Positions 19,509 to 30,744 of a DNA stretch of 64,000 nucleotides are shown in pieces (within the stretch, counting starts at the first letter, position 1; every line of letters begins with the position of its first letter). The notes beneath the pieces were generated by a model. It made no database searches. It was not told the origin of the DNA and worked only from the letters and a program-made list of their open reading frames with translations. The position numbers and the translations under genes were made by a program. Origin of the DNA: Neofusicoccum parvum (Eukaryota > Ascomycota > Dothideomycetes > Botryosphaeriales > Botryosphaeriaceae); assembly GCA_020912385.1 (NCBI GenBank), contig CP087222.1, positions 434,001-498,000 on the forward strand. Reading direction: 5' to 3'.

Positions 19509-21974
19509 TCAATTGCTCCCACTCTCGTTACTGACTTCCGCGGGTGGAGGCAGGTTATTCAGCTCTACGAGGCCATCCACGATTGCGTCTATAGCGGGGG
19601 CTTGCACAGCCTGTGCTAAAGCTTGTTGCTCTGAATTTGGAGAGGTGATCTGAGCAAATGCTCCAGGAGGTCTGGAAATTGAGGCGCGGTTCGTTTTCTT
19701 CTTGGGTTTGGGCTTCTCCTTGATTTGCGCAGGTGTCTCATCCGTAAAGGTCTTCCACTTCCGCCAGCCGTCGTAGTCGATGAGAGCTTGCATGCAACCC
19801 CACTCTTTGACTTTGCGCTCGAGCCAAACAAAGTTAACGGGCTAGAAGGAGAGCCGTCAGCAAAGATTACAAGGTCAAAAGATATAAGTCCAAGCAGATA
19901 TGTTCAAGGCCACCGGGTTTAGGGTTAATCTCACCTTAGTCAAGAAGTCGTTGCAACCTGCCGCCAGTGCTTCGTGTCTGTCACTCTGCAGCGAACTGGC
20001 CGTTAGTGCGACAATGATGACAGGGCTCTTGAAGATAATGCCCGGGCCAAGTTTATCGTTCTCCTTCACCTCGTGCGTCTCTCCGTTTGGCGTTCCTTCA
20101 GGCAGCACTGGCGCTGTGCTACTAGCGCTGCTGCTACTGAACACGCCAATATTGTTGACCCTTTCCAACCGCCTTATTTCTTTCGTTGCCTCCAAGCCGC
20201 TCATGATAGGCAGTTGGATATCCATGAGCACCAAGTGAAAGCCCCCCTCGCGCCACTTCACGACTGCATCTCTGCCGTTCATAGCCGTTTGCCAGCGGAC
20301 TTTCAGGCGTTTCATGAACGCCTCCAACAATTTCAAGTTGATTATATTGTCCTCGACAATCAGGACGTTGATCGGGGGAACAGAGCCGTCGAGCAGCCCG
20401 GACGGCAAGCTCGGTGTATCGCCATTATCCTTAGCACGACTCTTCCTTTTGGGCTTTCGAGGATCGGGAGATTGCACCCGAGGTGTTGGTGGCGTCGAAG
20501 TTTTCTGAACGGCGGCAGGTGGTTCGGGGGCAGGAGGAGTGGGTAGGGGAGGCGCAGCTGGAATAGCATGTTTCGTGTCTGACGCAGCAGAATCGAGGCG
20601 CTGACGACCGGGTCGAGGCAAGTGTTGCGACGATGACGCAGCGACGGACGGGTGAGAGCTCTGAGTCGGGGACGAGGTGAGATTCCGGTGGGGTCTCGGG
20701 CGATGCGTCCTTGGGCGAGTGGTACCGGGCGAGGGCAGAGGGGGTACCTGGCCGGTGGTAAGAACTGCAATGGATCGAACATCATGCGCAGAGTGCGGTG
20801 GGCGGCTATCGTGAGACAGCGACGTCAGCGACGCGGGGGAGGGCACTCCGGGCACGCTGGGCACGCCTAGCGCTGGCATGGGCGGGAAGTAATCAGCGTC
20901 GGTCTCCGCTGGGCGATTCTCCCCATAGTAGTGGGCGACATGCGGCGGGAGAGGGACGCGCGGAGACGGCTTCGGCGTGCGCCTCTGAGGCACGTCGATT
21001 ATCAGAGCCTCGTCGACCGTCTGGCCGCCGGGATAGTATTCGTCCAGCGTGCGGCACATTTCCTCCTCGGGCCCAAGTGTCTTCTCGGTTGGGCGGCCCT
21101 GGGGGTCGCGGGTGACGATGCGCAGGACGACGTCGGGCGAGTCGTAGCTGCGGCCCAGCGAGTTCGCGTACTTCTTGAGGATCATGTCGCGCACATCGTC
21201 GACCAGGTCATCTTCCCTTATCTGGACCAGGGTGGCCGAGGCGCCCGGGCGCTTGACCCAGATCTTGCGGTGAAGCATGCCGGCGCTGAGGGAGAAGTAG
21301 TCCTCCTGGCTGCTGGCGGTCGAGGGGCGGGCTTTCTGGGGGTCGAGCAGGGTTTTGATGACGCGGGCATTCGAGTTGTGGACCAGCGACTGGCGGCGGA
21401 CCTGCAGCGGGCGCTGCTGCCGGGGCGACGACAAAGCCTCGGGCGTGGGCAGCGGATGCAGAGCCTCGGCGGACTCGTCGCGGAGATCGGGAGCGCTTGG
21501 GGCGCCGGGGAGGGCGAGGCCCAGCGTAGCGGTCGGCGCGTCGGGGGTGGGCGTGGGTTGCTCGAGCTCAAGGGCGGGCGGCGGTGGTGCAGGTGGTTGC
21601 TGGACCTGCTGCTGCAGATCCTTTGAGGTTAAGCTCTCGGACCGGTCGGCGATCGTTTCAGACGGCCGGTCCCGCGATTGGTGTTGATCAGCGCGCGACC
21701 GAGACTGTTTCTGCGGCGAAAGAGGCAGCGGCAGCGATTCCTCGCTGACGGCGGGCGGCGGCGAGGCGCGGGTGTCTGCGGTGCCCGACGAGCGCGCGCG
21801 GTGCTGCGGCGTGGGCAGCGGGGACGCGATGGGCGATGGCTGGGAGATGATGCTGCGCGCCTTCTCAGCGCCCATGGCTGCCGAGGCGGACGCGACCGAC
21901 GACGCCGCCGACGAGCCTCGCCGGCTGCCCAGCAGCTTGGAGCGCGCGCTCTCGAGGCGCAGGCGAAATGGCAT
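19509..21974 (-). CDS. ssk1: SSK1-type response regulator of the HOG osmostress pathway, 2 exons
   Basis: Exon 1 runs to 19935, an intron occupies 19934-19842 (GTGAGA...CTAG), and exon 2 ends at TGA 19509. Starting at MPFRLRLESARSK (21974) it has about 790 residues; an in-frame ATG at 22019 would add 15. The N-terminal 530 residues are Ser/Pro-rich and disordered, with a conserved island (LHRKIWVKRPGASATLVQI). The receiver domain starts near residue 535 with INVLIVEDN, has the phosphoacceptor Asp in LVLMDIQLPIMSG, the Thr in VALTAS and the Lys in FLTK. A Ser-rich insertion lies between the helix after the Asp and the VALTAS strand, as in filamentous-fungal Ssk1. By family, it receives phosphate from a Ypd1-type phosphotransfer protein and, unphosphorylated, activates the Ssk2-type MAPKKK. 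Confidence 0.93.
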
Positions 21975-24422
21975 CCTCCACCGCGGCGCGGACGCGTGGT
22001 CGTGGCCGGCACAGAGCATCCAGGACGCGACGGGACTGAGGCGCGGCGGGCAGCGCGCAGGCGCAGGCGCGAGGCAGCAGGGCGCGGCTCGTGCAGGGGG
22101 CCTGGGGAGCGCTGGATCGGATGCTAGCAGCGGACGATCGGCATGTCGCGTGGCAGGCGTGGAGGCGCGCGACAGCAGCTGCGAGCGCGGGCAGGGCGAC
22201 AGGAGGGAGGTTCGAGCAAAGGAGCGGCGGCCGACTCTCGCGGCGAGGAGAATGCGCAGGCGACATGCGAAATGGGCATTCGGCAGCCCGCCAGGAAATG
22301 CTTCTCATCTCGATCCCATCGCCCACGCCAGCGCATCCGCCGCCTCACGCCCATCAAGAGCCGCTGCTTCGTCCCCGCCGCCTAGCATGGCCTGCCCTGC
22401 CCGCTAGAGCGCCCGCAACCCAGGCTAGGTGCGTCTGCCTCACCTTTCACCACGCTCAATGCGCGGCATCCGTCCGCACCCGTCCGCAGCCGTCCAGCGC
22501 GCCTGTCTGGCGGCCTCGTCTGCAGCGCCTCTCCGGCGTTCTCCATCCGGCCGCGTATGGTGCTGGCCCCCTACTCCGCGGCAGCCGTCTGTCGCCGCCG
22601 CCGGCCTTTGGCGGACAGCCTCCGTGCCTGTGTTTCGAACGTCTGGCGTTGGCGCGCTAGCCGGCGAAATGCATCTGCTGCGCCGCTATCCATGTCTCGA
22701 AAGGGAAATCACCATTGGTCACCGCATCTCTGCAGCCCGACGACAGCGCACGCTTCACCGACTCGGCTTCAACAGTTTCTTGCGCGGCAGCTCTGGAGCG
22801 CGTCTGTCCCGGACGGCTCTGCCATCGCCAGTCTGGCAGACCGCGTCTTCGTGAGCCCCTTTCTTTGCCACCCGGCGGCGATGCTTCCGGATGCGGATGT
22901 CTTTTTTATTGCAAGACTCCGGCCGAGGCGCTGCTCCATATCGTCTGCCACACTCTTTTCTCTTTCTTGTTTCTTTGCCTGCCGCCGCATTGAATGCTAA
23001 GAGCCATCTGCCGCTTCTTCTAAGGCCAGCTGCCGCTGAAACTCACGAAATTGCCAGCCGATCCCAATCCCCGCGCACGTGCGGTGGCTGAGTGTTTCCG
23101 TGGGGGGTGGCAACAGCAATTGGCATTTTCGCATGCTGGAAGATGCGAGGCTCGTAGCAAAAGAACCCACCAGGCGGAGTGTCAGCGTGCTGCCCAACGA
23201 TCGGAGTTTGGACGCCAAGAGATGCGATCAGGCTCGTGTCCAACAACACCCAGATGATCACCGGCCGGCAGGATCATGCGGCCACAAAAAAGTGGTGGCC
23301 GAAATGGACTAGTCCATGTTTCGGCGCTCGGCGCATCTGGATGGACAGCTGTCCGGCCTCGTGCTACTCGACTGATCCACGTTGACCACCACGCGTGCCC
23401 CCACTTCTAGGCTTGTGAATCGCGTGAAGAGTTGCGGCACAGCGTTCGTGGGACCGTTTAGGCATTGTGGGTTTCCGCAGCGTCTCTGCACATACACCCG
23501 AGCGTTTGTCTGGTCGATCGACTTTTTGTTGTGCACTTCCAAATCCGGAAACCTGTTTCGAGTCCTGATATGTCCACTCTCGGGTTGCAGCTCTTGGCGA
23601 AAAAGTATCATATCACTTCCAGCGGGGTTCCACAGAATCCTGCTTGCGCTGCAAAGTCAAGCCGGTTATAGAGTTCGTTGGACAGCTTGCAGGACTTGGC
23701 AAAGAAGTCATAGGATGGCGTGTGGGGCAGAAGGAGGGGTCTCTTGCGCTGTACATGCAATTGCGTTGCACGTAACGACAGTGCCGTGGTTTTGCAATGA
23801 CTCCTACGATGTCAGACGGTTGCTCCCCCGCTTACATGGCTGCCTGGTGGAAAGCGTGGGCGGAATTGACAGCAGTTTCTGACTCACAGCGCAGGCAGTG
23901 GCATTACTTTCCGAGTATCACGAAATGTAGTCACCGAAGGAAATTGCGTGCAGAAATTGTAGCGATCTGATAGGGCGAGATGCTCGAGTGGCTCTTGGCC
24001 TTCACGGCCGAGCACTTCCACGACCAACAAAGAGGAAACGATCAACCTCCTGCCGCAACCCGGCCATGCCGCGAAATGCACAGTAAGTCGCGCAGGAGGA
24101 CCGAGGCGCACACTGGTTCAAGCATTGACAGAAGCGAAAGTGAGAGAAAGTCGATGGTGTTGAGGCAGAGACGTGAGGCTGGGTGGCGATAAGATAAGTA
24201 GCCGCGACCAGGCAGGCGGCAGCGGGAGTGCGCTCGTGCCCGCCGACAGCTCAGTCATCACGCTCACCCACGCCACCATCCGACATGTAACACGAGCCCG
24301 ACGACTGCTCTTCCCCCACCCACCTCGCCAGCCTCGGTCGACCAGGCCAGCATCACAGCGAGACTCGGCTTCCCAGCACCGGCCTCTCCACCCCGCGGCG
24401 AACCCCGCCCCTCCGCGTCCCC
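21975..24422. other. 2.4-kb GC-rich divergent promoter region
   Basis: Separates the SSK1-type gene (minus) from the gene at 24423 (plus). Many ORFs exist on both strands because of high GC, but none has a domain or consistent composition. A long 5' leader with upstream ORFs for either gene is possible. Confidence 0.5.
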
Positions 24423-26027
24423 ATGCCCAAGAAATACCAGCAGAACTACAAACCCGCCAGCAATTACGTGCACCCGTCTCTGTCCTCGTCCCGTACATCG
24501 GCCTCCAGCGATGCAGCCCCGCCTTCCTCGCAGACCGTCAACGACCGCTTGAACCAGCTACGCCGCGAGCAAGCTCCCATATCCGCCATAGACCGCCGGA
24601 ATGAAATCACCGAGTCACTCACAACGCGCGTCGTCCACCCAGCCGTGAGGCAGCTCCTCAATCTGCCCGAGATTTCAGGACCCCGGCCAAGATTCGTTCA
24701 GAGGACTGCGAATGGCAGGCGGGTGCCAGGACCCGCGGCGCCACAGAGCTGGCTGAACCGAAGCCGGCACGCGCCCGAATACGCTCGGGATGGGTCAGGT
24801 CAGAGTGCTGGCCGTTGGAGAGTTGTGAAGCCACGCTTTGCAGAACGGATGCCAGCGGAAGGCAGCCTGGTGCATTATGCATGTAAGGCGTTGGCCAAAA
24901 ATTGGGACTGGCTTCTGGAATACGAGCAGTACTATCTGGCAACACTTCCGACACAGCTCAAGGATGTTCTTTTCAGCTATCTGGCCATGTACGGGCCTGA
25001 GGACGGAATTTCACTTGACACCTTGAGGATCTTGTTCTTGACTGAGCAGGAGCTTGAGGGAGCTACTGGCAGCGATGAGCTCGTACACCTGGACCTTACC
25101 GGCATGATTACGGAGAAATTCACGCTTCGAGACCTTACCAAGTACATGATCGAAGTCCCTGGAGCAAAAAAGGAGGATGTGACAACAGCCATGCAGCAGC
25201 TGTCTGTTTCCGAAGAAGTGGCCGATTCCTGGGAGGAAGCAGATTCCGAACCGATTCCTACAGTGCCAAAGGCGCTTCTCAACGCCCGCTTTCCAAATAT
25301 GACTCACTTGTCTCTTGCCCACCCTCAAAATGCATCATGGGAAAAACTCTTGATTCTTTCGTCCCATCTTGCAACTCTTACCCATCTGTCTTTGGCTTTC
25401 TGGCCCAAACCGACCATGACTCCCAACGCGGCTGCGGCATCGATGACAAGCAAACATGGAAGATTCAATCTGGGCGGAACCCATTTCTACTCGGAAATGG
25501 ACGATGACTGGCAAGAGGCAGCAAATATTCTACGCCGGCTAGCCAACAACACATACTGCCTCAAATGGCTGGATCTCACTGGTTGTGACTGGACTCCTGC
25601 ACTCACCTGGGGCACCGACGAGGAAACATGGCAGCCCGTTGGCATCACTCGTCGCCACAGCACGGACAATGAGGATTGGCTCATCAAGCGCGCCGCTCCC
25701 TGTCCCGACTGGAATGGTAGCTGGAGACAAGTCACGTACATCAATGTTTCCCAGGGTTGGATTCCGCACAACATCAACGCTATCCGCGCACTTCCAGCGA
25801 GAATTTTGAGCTTCGATCTTCTGAATTTCTTGAAGAGCGAGCAGGGAAAGATGTTGTCGGAGAGTCAAGCGAGCAAGGCGCCGCAGACAAGTGCGCAAGT
25901 AAATAGTTGGATCGAAAAGGAGTCGCAAAACAGAACCATAGCGCAGGTCATTAAAGGCCTAAGAAACGGAGCTAAGGGGCAGTACTGCCGGGTCGACTAC
26001 GGCTGGTCGGGGGTGGATAGCGGCTAG
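24423..26027 (+). CDS. conserved Pezizomycotina protein with LRR-like segment
   Basis: 534 residues, single exon, start MPKKYQQNYKPASNYVHPSL. It has a Ser-rich basic N-terminal 100 residues, a block around VPGPAAPQSWL, and helical segments. A leucine-rich-repeat-like central part (FPNMTHLSLAHP, LATLTHLSLAFWP, CLKWLDLTGCDW) is followed by an Asn/Trp-rich region. It resembles a protein family widespread in filamentous ascomycetes that is sometimes labelled tafazzin in databases. I see no HX4D acyltransferase motif, so I would not transfer that name. Function unknown; the LRR-like part suggests protein binding. Confidence 0.75.
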   Translation: MPKKYQQNYKPASNYVHPSLSSSRTSASSDAAPPSSQTVNDRLNQLRREQAPISAIDRRNEITESLTTRVVHPAVRQLLNLPEISGPRPRFVQRTANGRRVPGPAAPQSWLNRSRHAPEYARDGSGQSAGRWRVVKPRFAERMPAEGSLVHYACKALAKNWDWLLEYEQYYLATLPTQLKDVLFSYLAMYGPEDGISLDTLRILFLTEQELEGATGSDELVHLDLTGMITEKFTLRDLTKYMIEVPGAKKEDVTTAMQQLSVSEEVADSWEEADSEPIPTVPKALLNARFPNMTHLSLAHPQNASWEKLLILSSHLATLTHLSLAFWPKPTMTPNAAAASMTSKHGRFNLGGTHFYSEMDDDWQEAANILRRLANNTYCLKWLDLTGCDWTPALTWGTDEETWQPVGITRRHSTDNEDWLIKRAAPCPDWNGSWRQVTYINVSQGWIPHNINAIRALPARILSFDLLNFLKSEQGKMLSESQASKAPQTSAQVNSWIEKESQNRTIAQVIKGLRNGAKGQYCRVDYGWSGVDSG

Positions 26028-26144
26028 AAAATGCGGGGAAACCCACGTACTCGTTGGGCAAGTCTGTGGCCTAGCTCACATATCTGGAGCCTTGTGAATA
26101 AAGTGACGGTGCCACAGTACGATACGGTTGAGGCTCCATTTCTC

Positions 26145-26203
26145 TTGGGGGTTCCTGCCCTTTTGGGGGTTCCTGCCCTTTGGGGGTTCCTGTCCTTTGG
26201 GGG
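26145..26203 (+). repeat. 18-bp minisatellite, about 3.3 copies
   Basis: Unit TTGGGGGTTCCTGCCCTT, tandem at 26145, 26163 and 26181 (the last copy slightly changed), immediately upstream of the F-box-like gene at 26273. Confidence 0.85.
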
Positions 26204-26272
26204 AACAAAAAGGGGCTGGCTCACCTCCGAACAACAATCAAAAGAACATCTTTCACACAGGATTGCAACATC

Positions 26273-27514
26273 ATGTCATTCTTCATTTCACTTGCTGCAC
26301 GCTTCTTTTTAGGCGATCATCTGCATAATCCAACTCAGCGAGACATGGAAATGCCCGCACGTACCAAAAACGATGACCTTCCGGTCACCTTCCAAGGCCT
26401 CAAGCTCAAAGATACAACGCAAACCCAACACAGATACGAACTTCTTGACGACGCACCGCAGGACCAGGGCAAGGCCAAACTCCAGGCCAGCTCGTCATCC
26501 GCCTCCACTCATATCGTGCAGCCACTGAAGGCGCATTTGCCGTGTGCAAGTCTCGACGACATCGCTCTCAGAGCCCAACAGAACCTCCAGAATAGCCGTC
26601 TGTACCAACTACCCCTAGAGCTTCTAATCGAAGTTGACAAACATCTTTCTGGTGCCGAACCTATTGCTCTTCGTGCCACGTCCCGCAAGTTCCTTACCAA
26701 TCTCAAGCGTACCACGCCCTCCAAAGAAACATGCCGGCAGTTCTTGAAGCTCCTTCGAAACAATGACTTCTTCCGTGCCTGCGCAGAAGAACATGGCGGG
26801 CAGTCACGCGTGGGACACCCCCAGCTGTGCGGACACTGCAAACGCACGCACCTGCCTTCACACTTCTCAACAACGCAGCTACGCGCTCCACCAGAAACCC
26901 GCAAATGCCATGGCATAAATGGCGTATTAAGGGTCTGCGAGCATATGCAATTCAGCTTCCACGAACTACGCGCGCTAAGGGAGCTATCGCCCGACGGGAA
27001 CTTTTTCTGTAACATGCATGAAACCTTCATCAGCAGTTTCGGTACAATAGCGCAACCACGGCCGATGCTCCGTCTGTCGCAGTACGGATCCTACACGCGC
27101 CGGATCATGGCCTTCGCCGCTACTCACTACCTACATATATCCTCATTACAGCCCTTCTCGACGCACAGAATCTTCGCCGCACTTGCCAGCATGGACCACC
27201 ACTTCCTATGCGCACACGTACGCCTGTCGGACCCTCGTACATTCACGACAAGGCTGAAGGAACTGGCGCCGCCGGATTTCTGGGCGAGTAATGTCTCGGA
27301 GCATGAGTGTAAAGTGGAGACGTGTGACACATCCTTCCAAGTGTGCTGGGTTCGCTCGCACGATTCTGCGGACGGAGGGACGGTACAGACGGGCCCTGTA
27401 GATACGATGCCAAGGTGGGAGATTTGGTTGATGGTGTGGAGACGTTTGGGTATGCTGGATACGCCGATTTGTCCGAAGTGGATGGCGTTTATGGAGAGGA
27501 ATGGGGAGGAGTAG
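26273..27514 (+). CDS. F-box-like Cys/His family protein, member 1
   Basis: 413 residues from ATG 26273 (MSFFISLAARFFLGDHL); the frame is also open upstream through the minisatellite but without need. An F-box-like helix lies at residues 110-125 (LYQLPLELLIEVDKHL), followed by ALRATSRKF. A Cys/His module follows at about 186-229: CGHCKRTHLPSHFSTTQL, then RKCHGINGVLRVCEHMQFSF. The C-terminal half has LCAHVRLSDPRTFTT and a late Cys pair (CKVETCDTSF). The same order of motifs is present in the genes at 27743 and 42885. The Cys/His pattern suggests zinc binding. Function is unknown; substrate recognition for a ubiquitin ligase is a reasonable but untested guess. Confidence 0.72.
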   Translation: MSFFISLAARFFLGDHLHNPTQRDMEMPARTKNDDLPVTFQGLKLKDTTQTQHRYELLDDAPQDQGKAKLQASSSSASTHIVQPLKAHLPCASLDDIALRAQQNLQNSRLYQLPLELLIEVDKHLSGAEPIALRATSRKFLTNLKRTTPSKETCRQFLKLLRNNDFFRACAEEHGGQSRVGHPQLCGHCKRTHLPSHFSTTQLRAPPETRKCHGINGVLRVCEHMQFSFHELRALRELSPDGNFFCNMHETFISSFGTIAQPRPMLRLSQYGSYTRRIMAFAATHYLHISSLQPFSTHRIFAALASMDHHFLCAHVRLSDPRTFTTRLKELAPPDFWASNVSEHECKVETCDTSFQVCWVRSHDSADGGTVQTGPVDTMPRWEIWLMVWRRLGMLDTPICPKWMAFMERNGEE

Positions 27515-27742
27515 AGAATATCCTACTTCCTATGGCCCAGCGCATGTTGTGTGTATTGGCTAGTGCTTTGAGGGTAGCGCTCGCGTGGATCATAAGGCAG
27601 TACCAAGGTTGAAGGAACCGTGGTTCACAGTTGAGACCCGGATCACTGAAAAGAAGCAACGTTATCTCTTTAACAAGAGATACAAATTTACTTCTATTCA
27701 TTCACGGCACTCCACCCGCTGTCTCTTCTCTTCGCTGACACC

Positions 27743-29080
27743 ATGATGTATTGTATTGTTGCAGTCTTCTCCTTTTTGAGCTTGTTCTGCGTAGCAAAAC
27801 GTACACGCCGAGAAAAGCGGCAACCGGGGGTAGGAACGCCATGGAGCCTTCGTAAGCCATTTAACTCGCTAATGAGACCTACCCAGTCTGTTCAGACCAC
27901 ATCGGAACCCGGCCCTCCCTCTGAGATGCACGGTATTCCGCTTGAGCAACACATTTCTCCGTCCAAACAACACGATCTTCCATGCGAACTACCAGACCTT
28001 CCGCCTAAAATACCCGATTTTCCATCAGAACTGGACCAGCAAAATCAAAGAAGTCACATTTACCGCCTGCTCCCAGAGCTCCTCCTCGACATCGACGACC
28101 ACCTCCACCTCTCCAACGCCACAACAGCCCGCCTGTCCTTCCGCGCCACCTCCCGCAAATTCCAAGCCATCCTCGCGCCTCTCGCCCTCACGGTGAGCAT
28201 ACCACACCTCACACCCACTCGCAAAGCCAAAGCCGCCGTCCGGTAGCCCGTCGTCCGCTTTCTGGAGCTGCTCCGCAGAGACGCCTTCCACCGCGCCTGC
28301 GCCGCAGAGCTGCTCTCCAACCAGCAACCCGCCGTACCCCCACCACCGCCCTCGCGCCTCCGCGCCTGCAGCGCCTGCGAGTCCGTACACCCGCCCTCGC
28401 ACTTCTCCTCCACGCAGCTCCAACAGGCCGGCACGACACGACGCTGCCGAGGCACCAACGGCGAGGTGCGCATCTGCGCGCACCTCTCCTACGGGTGGCA
28501 CGTGCTGCGGGCTCAGCGGGCGACGGGCGAAGGGCGCAGCCGCGTGATGTGCGAGGCGTGCGACGCGGCGCAGATAGCGGCGGCCGCCGCAGCGCTGGGG
28601 GTAGACGTCGAGCGGCTGCGGCGCCTGAACCCGCCGCCGGCCACGGCACTGTGGCTGCCGGACGAGTGCGCCGACCGGGGCTGCGACAAGCCGTGGGTCG
28701 ACCGGCACCTGCCCGTGCCCGGGCTGACGCTCGAGACGAGCTTCACGCCGGAGCTGGTGCACGACGTGCTGGCGCGGATGGGGCGGGCGGGCGTGGTCGT
28801 GTGCGAGCATGTGCGGTTGGAGGAGCCGGGGACGTTTGAGACGGTGGAGGTGGTTTGGGGCGCGTTTCTGGAGCGGAAGCACGGGATCTCGTATCACTGT
28901 TGTCGAGATTGGAATTGCTTCGCGAGGTTTGGTCTGGATTGGGGATCGACGCTTTCTTTACTCCTTGGTGGCCCGGTTGTGGAGTTCAGGTTAAACTATA
29001 GTCTTGGGCCGATGAGCTCGCCGAACGACAAATCGTGGTTGTTTCGCCTGGAGAGGTCACATAAAGGACAGATGTTGTAG
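27743..29080 (+). CDS. F-box-like Cys/His family protein, member 2, with a 54-nt in-frame intron
   Basis: Exon 27743-28192 and exon 28247-29080 join across GTGAGC...GGTAG (54 nt). The intron is a multiple of three but contains an in-frame TAG (28244-28246); without splicing the protein would stop at 167 residues. Spliced length is 427. Alignment with member 1 across the junction supports removal: FRATSRKFQAILAPLALT is followed by PVVRFLELLRRDAFHRACA. The Cys/His module reads CSACESVHPPSHFSSTQL and RRCRGTNGEVRICAHL; later come CEHVRLEEPGTFET and a C-terminal Cys. The N terminus begins with a hydrophobic stretch (IVAVFSFLSLFCVAK) that could be a membrane anchor. Member 1 lies 228 bp upstream in the same orientation, suggesting tandem duplication with strong divergence. 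The second exon is much more GC-rich than the first. Confidence 0.7.
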
Positions 29081-30171
29081 TTGTTTGCAAACCAGAGGCA
29101 CTGAAAATGCTCATATGGTTTCCAAAGACATTTATTCAGACTAGAGTTGGTCCGGCATGGTCCGAGGGACTTTCTTTTCGACGTAGAGCTACGAGAACTT
29201 TCTCAAGATATATACATGACTTGAAGACGCGTCTGGCCCGCAGCGAATTGAAACCCCCCATGGAAACATGTTGCTGCATCGATGATTTGATCTAATGGAG
29301 TGAATTTGGTTCTTCGTTGCAGAAATTTGTGTGTCTGATTATTCCCGGGGTAGCTAGTTGGGTTAAGTTCAAGGAGCCAACATGATGCAGAGATTCCAAG
29401 TAGTTTATCATAGCCGCGGTCGGCACCAAAGTTTTTGTGGATGCGTGCAGATAAAGTAAAATAGGCCTCAGGAGTCGGATGTGTTGCAGTTGGATGAGAA
29501 AGAATTTGCCGAGGGTTTTGTAGTTGCTCCACAGTATAATCTACTGGGATGGTCTGGGCATCTTCTCTAACCATTTACCGAAGCTGTCTCCGGAATTTGC
29601 ACGAGGCTGACTCAACCAGGTCTTGTGGATCATGATGGAGGCCTCGATCTGAAAGAGGACTGGCAGCCATTCGCAGCCACATCCCAATGCTTGTGAGGCC
29701 ACGGAAGAGCGGAAGTTACGTCTTTTGTGAAGACTTGCTCGAAACTGCCCACCCATTGTGTATGACCAACTAGCTCAAGGGAGGCTCCATGAACGCAGAA
29801 CGATGTCGAGCATTGTTTAATCGGCTATTGTGATATAGAATAGGCGCAGTTGTTGCAGTCGTAATGAGGTCGTCTGGTGGAGTATCGTTGTCGCTGCTGG
29901 AATTCAAAAGGACGCATGGCCGTTCGGTCTTGATCGGACGAGTTTCGTCCGTTTAGATCGGGCTCTCGTTCCGGTAATCTTCGAGAAGTACGAATCTGGA
30001 AGGGCGCTGTTTTGTTTGGTATGTTCGTCTTGGTTTCCCTCGGCAAGTTGCTGAATTGCTGAGGTACTCGTCATCGACACCACGTAGAGGTGCGAACATT
30101 TCGTCGATGTAGGCCTAGGCCTCTCGACTGGGGTGACCAATCCCAGGAGGCCTACTGGCCTTGCCACCACC
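29081..30171. other. 1.1-kb intergenic region
   Basis: Minus-strand ORFs at 29203-29574 and 29541-29756 overlap in different frames and might be a broken small gene. I recognise no domain and do not support a CDS. Confidence 0.45.
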
Positions 30172-30744
30172 CTAAGGTCGTGGCGGGAATGGGAGATCGT
30201 TAATGAGCACCCTCAGGCGCTCAGCCGTCTCGCGCTGCTCTTCCAGCCTGATGATGCTGTTCAGACGATCGACAATCGTGCCGGTGACTCTGGCTTGCTT
30301 CGTGGCCGTTGACAGGAGGCAGCGTGCTGTCCGCTGGATGTCCTCAAGCGCCACCACCATCGCCTTCTCCCTCTCCACACGCTGAACCTCCGCCGCCTCC
30401 TTCGCCACCGCCTCCAACCTTCTCTTCTCCGCCTCCTCTGCCAACTTCTTCCTATCCCACCAAACCCAGACCAAACCCCAAAGCGGCGGCACCACAATGA
30501 GCCCCACCTGCCACAGCAAGGCGCCAAGGGTGCACCAAGCACCGAGGTGGGTGGAGGCTTCCACCAAACAGAACATCATTGTGAAAGGGGCAAAGATCAG
30601 AGAAGTGCATGACAAGACCGACAAAGACTTCTGTTGTGCGTAGTTGAGGAGAGAAGAACTTGCAAAGGAACAGCAGCGAACCGCAAGATGTATGCCAGCG
30701 GTTAGAGAAACGCTGCTTCTCCATTCCCAAGATGCCAGGTGCAT
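30172..30744 (-). CDS. hypothetical small membrane protein with coiled coil
   Basis: 190 residues from 30744, or 135 from the internal ATG at 30579 (MMFCLVEASTHLG). The second start gives a tidier protein: a hydrophobic region of one or two helices (LGALLWQVGLIVVPPLWGLV), then WWDRKKLAEEAEKRR and a charged helical coiled coil with heptad-like spacing up to the C terminus. No homologue recognised. Topology suggests a membrane anchor with a cytosolic coiled coil. The start choice is uncertain because the upstream extension is Ser/Cys-rich and may be leader. Confidence 0.5.
   Translation of the reverse strand: MHLASWEWRSSVSLTAGIHLAVRCCSFASSSLLNYAQQKSLSVLSCTSLIFAPFTMMFCLVEASTHLGAWCTLGALLWQVGLIVVPPLWGLVWVWWDRKKLAEEAEKRRLEAVAKEAAEVQRVEREKAMVVALEDIQRTARCLLSTATKQARVTGTIVDRLNSIIRLEEQRETAERLRVLINDLPFPPRP

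Noticed and set aside
29203..29756. Two overlapping minus-strand ORFs
   Set aside because: Different frames, no domain, no convincing junction between them.
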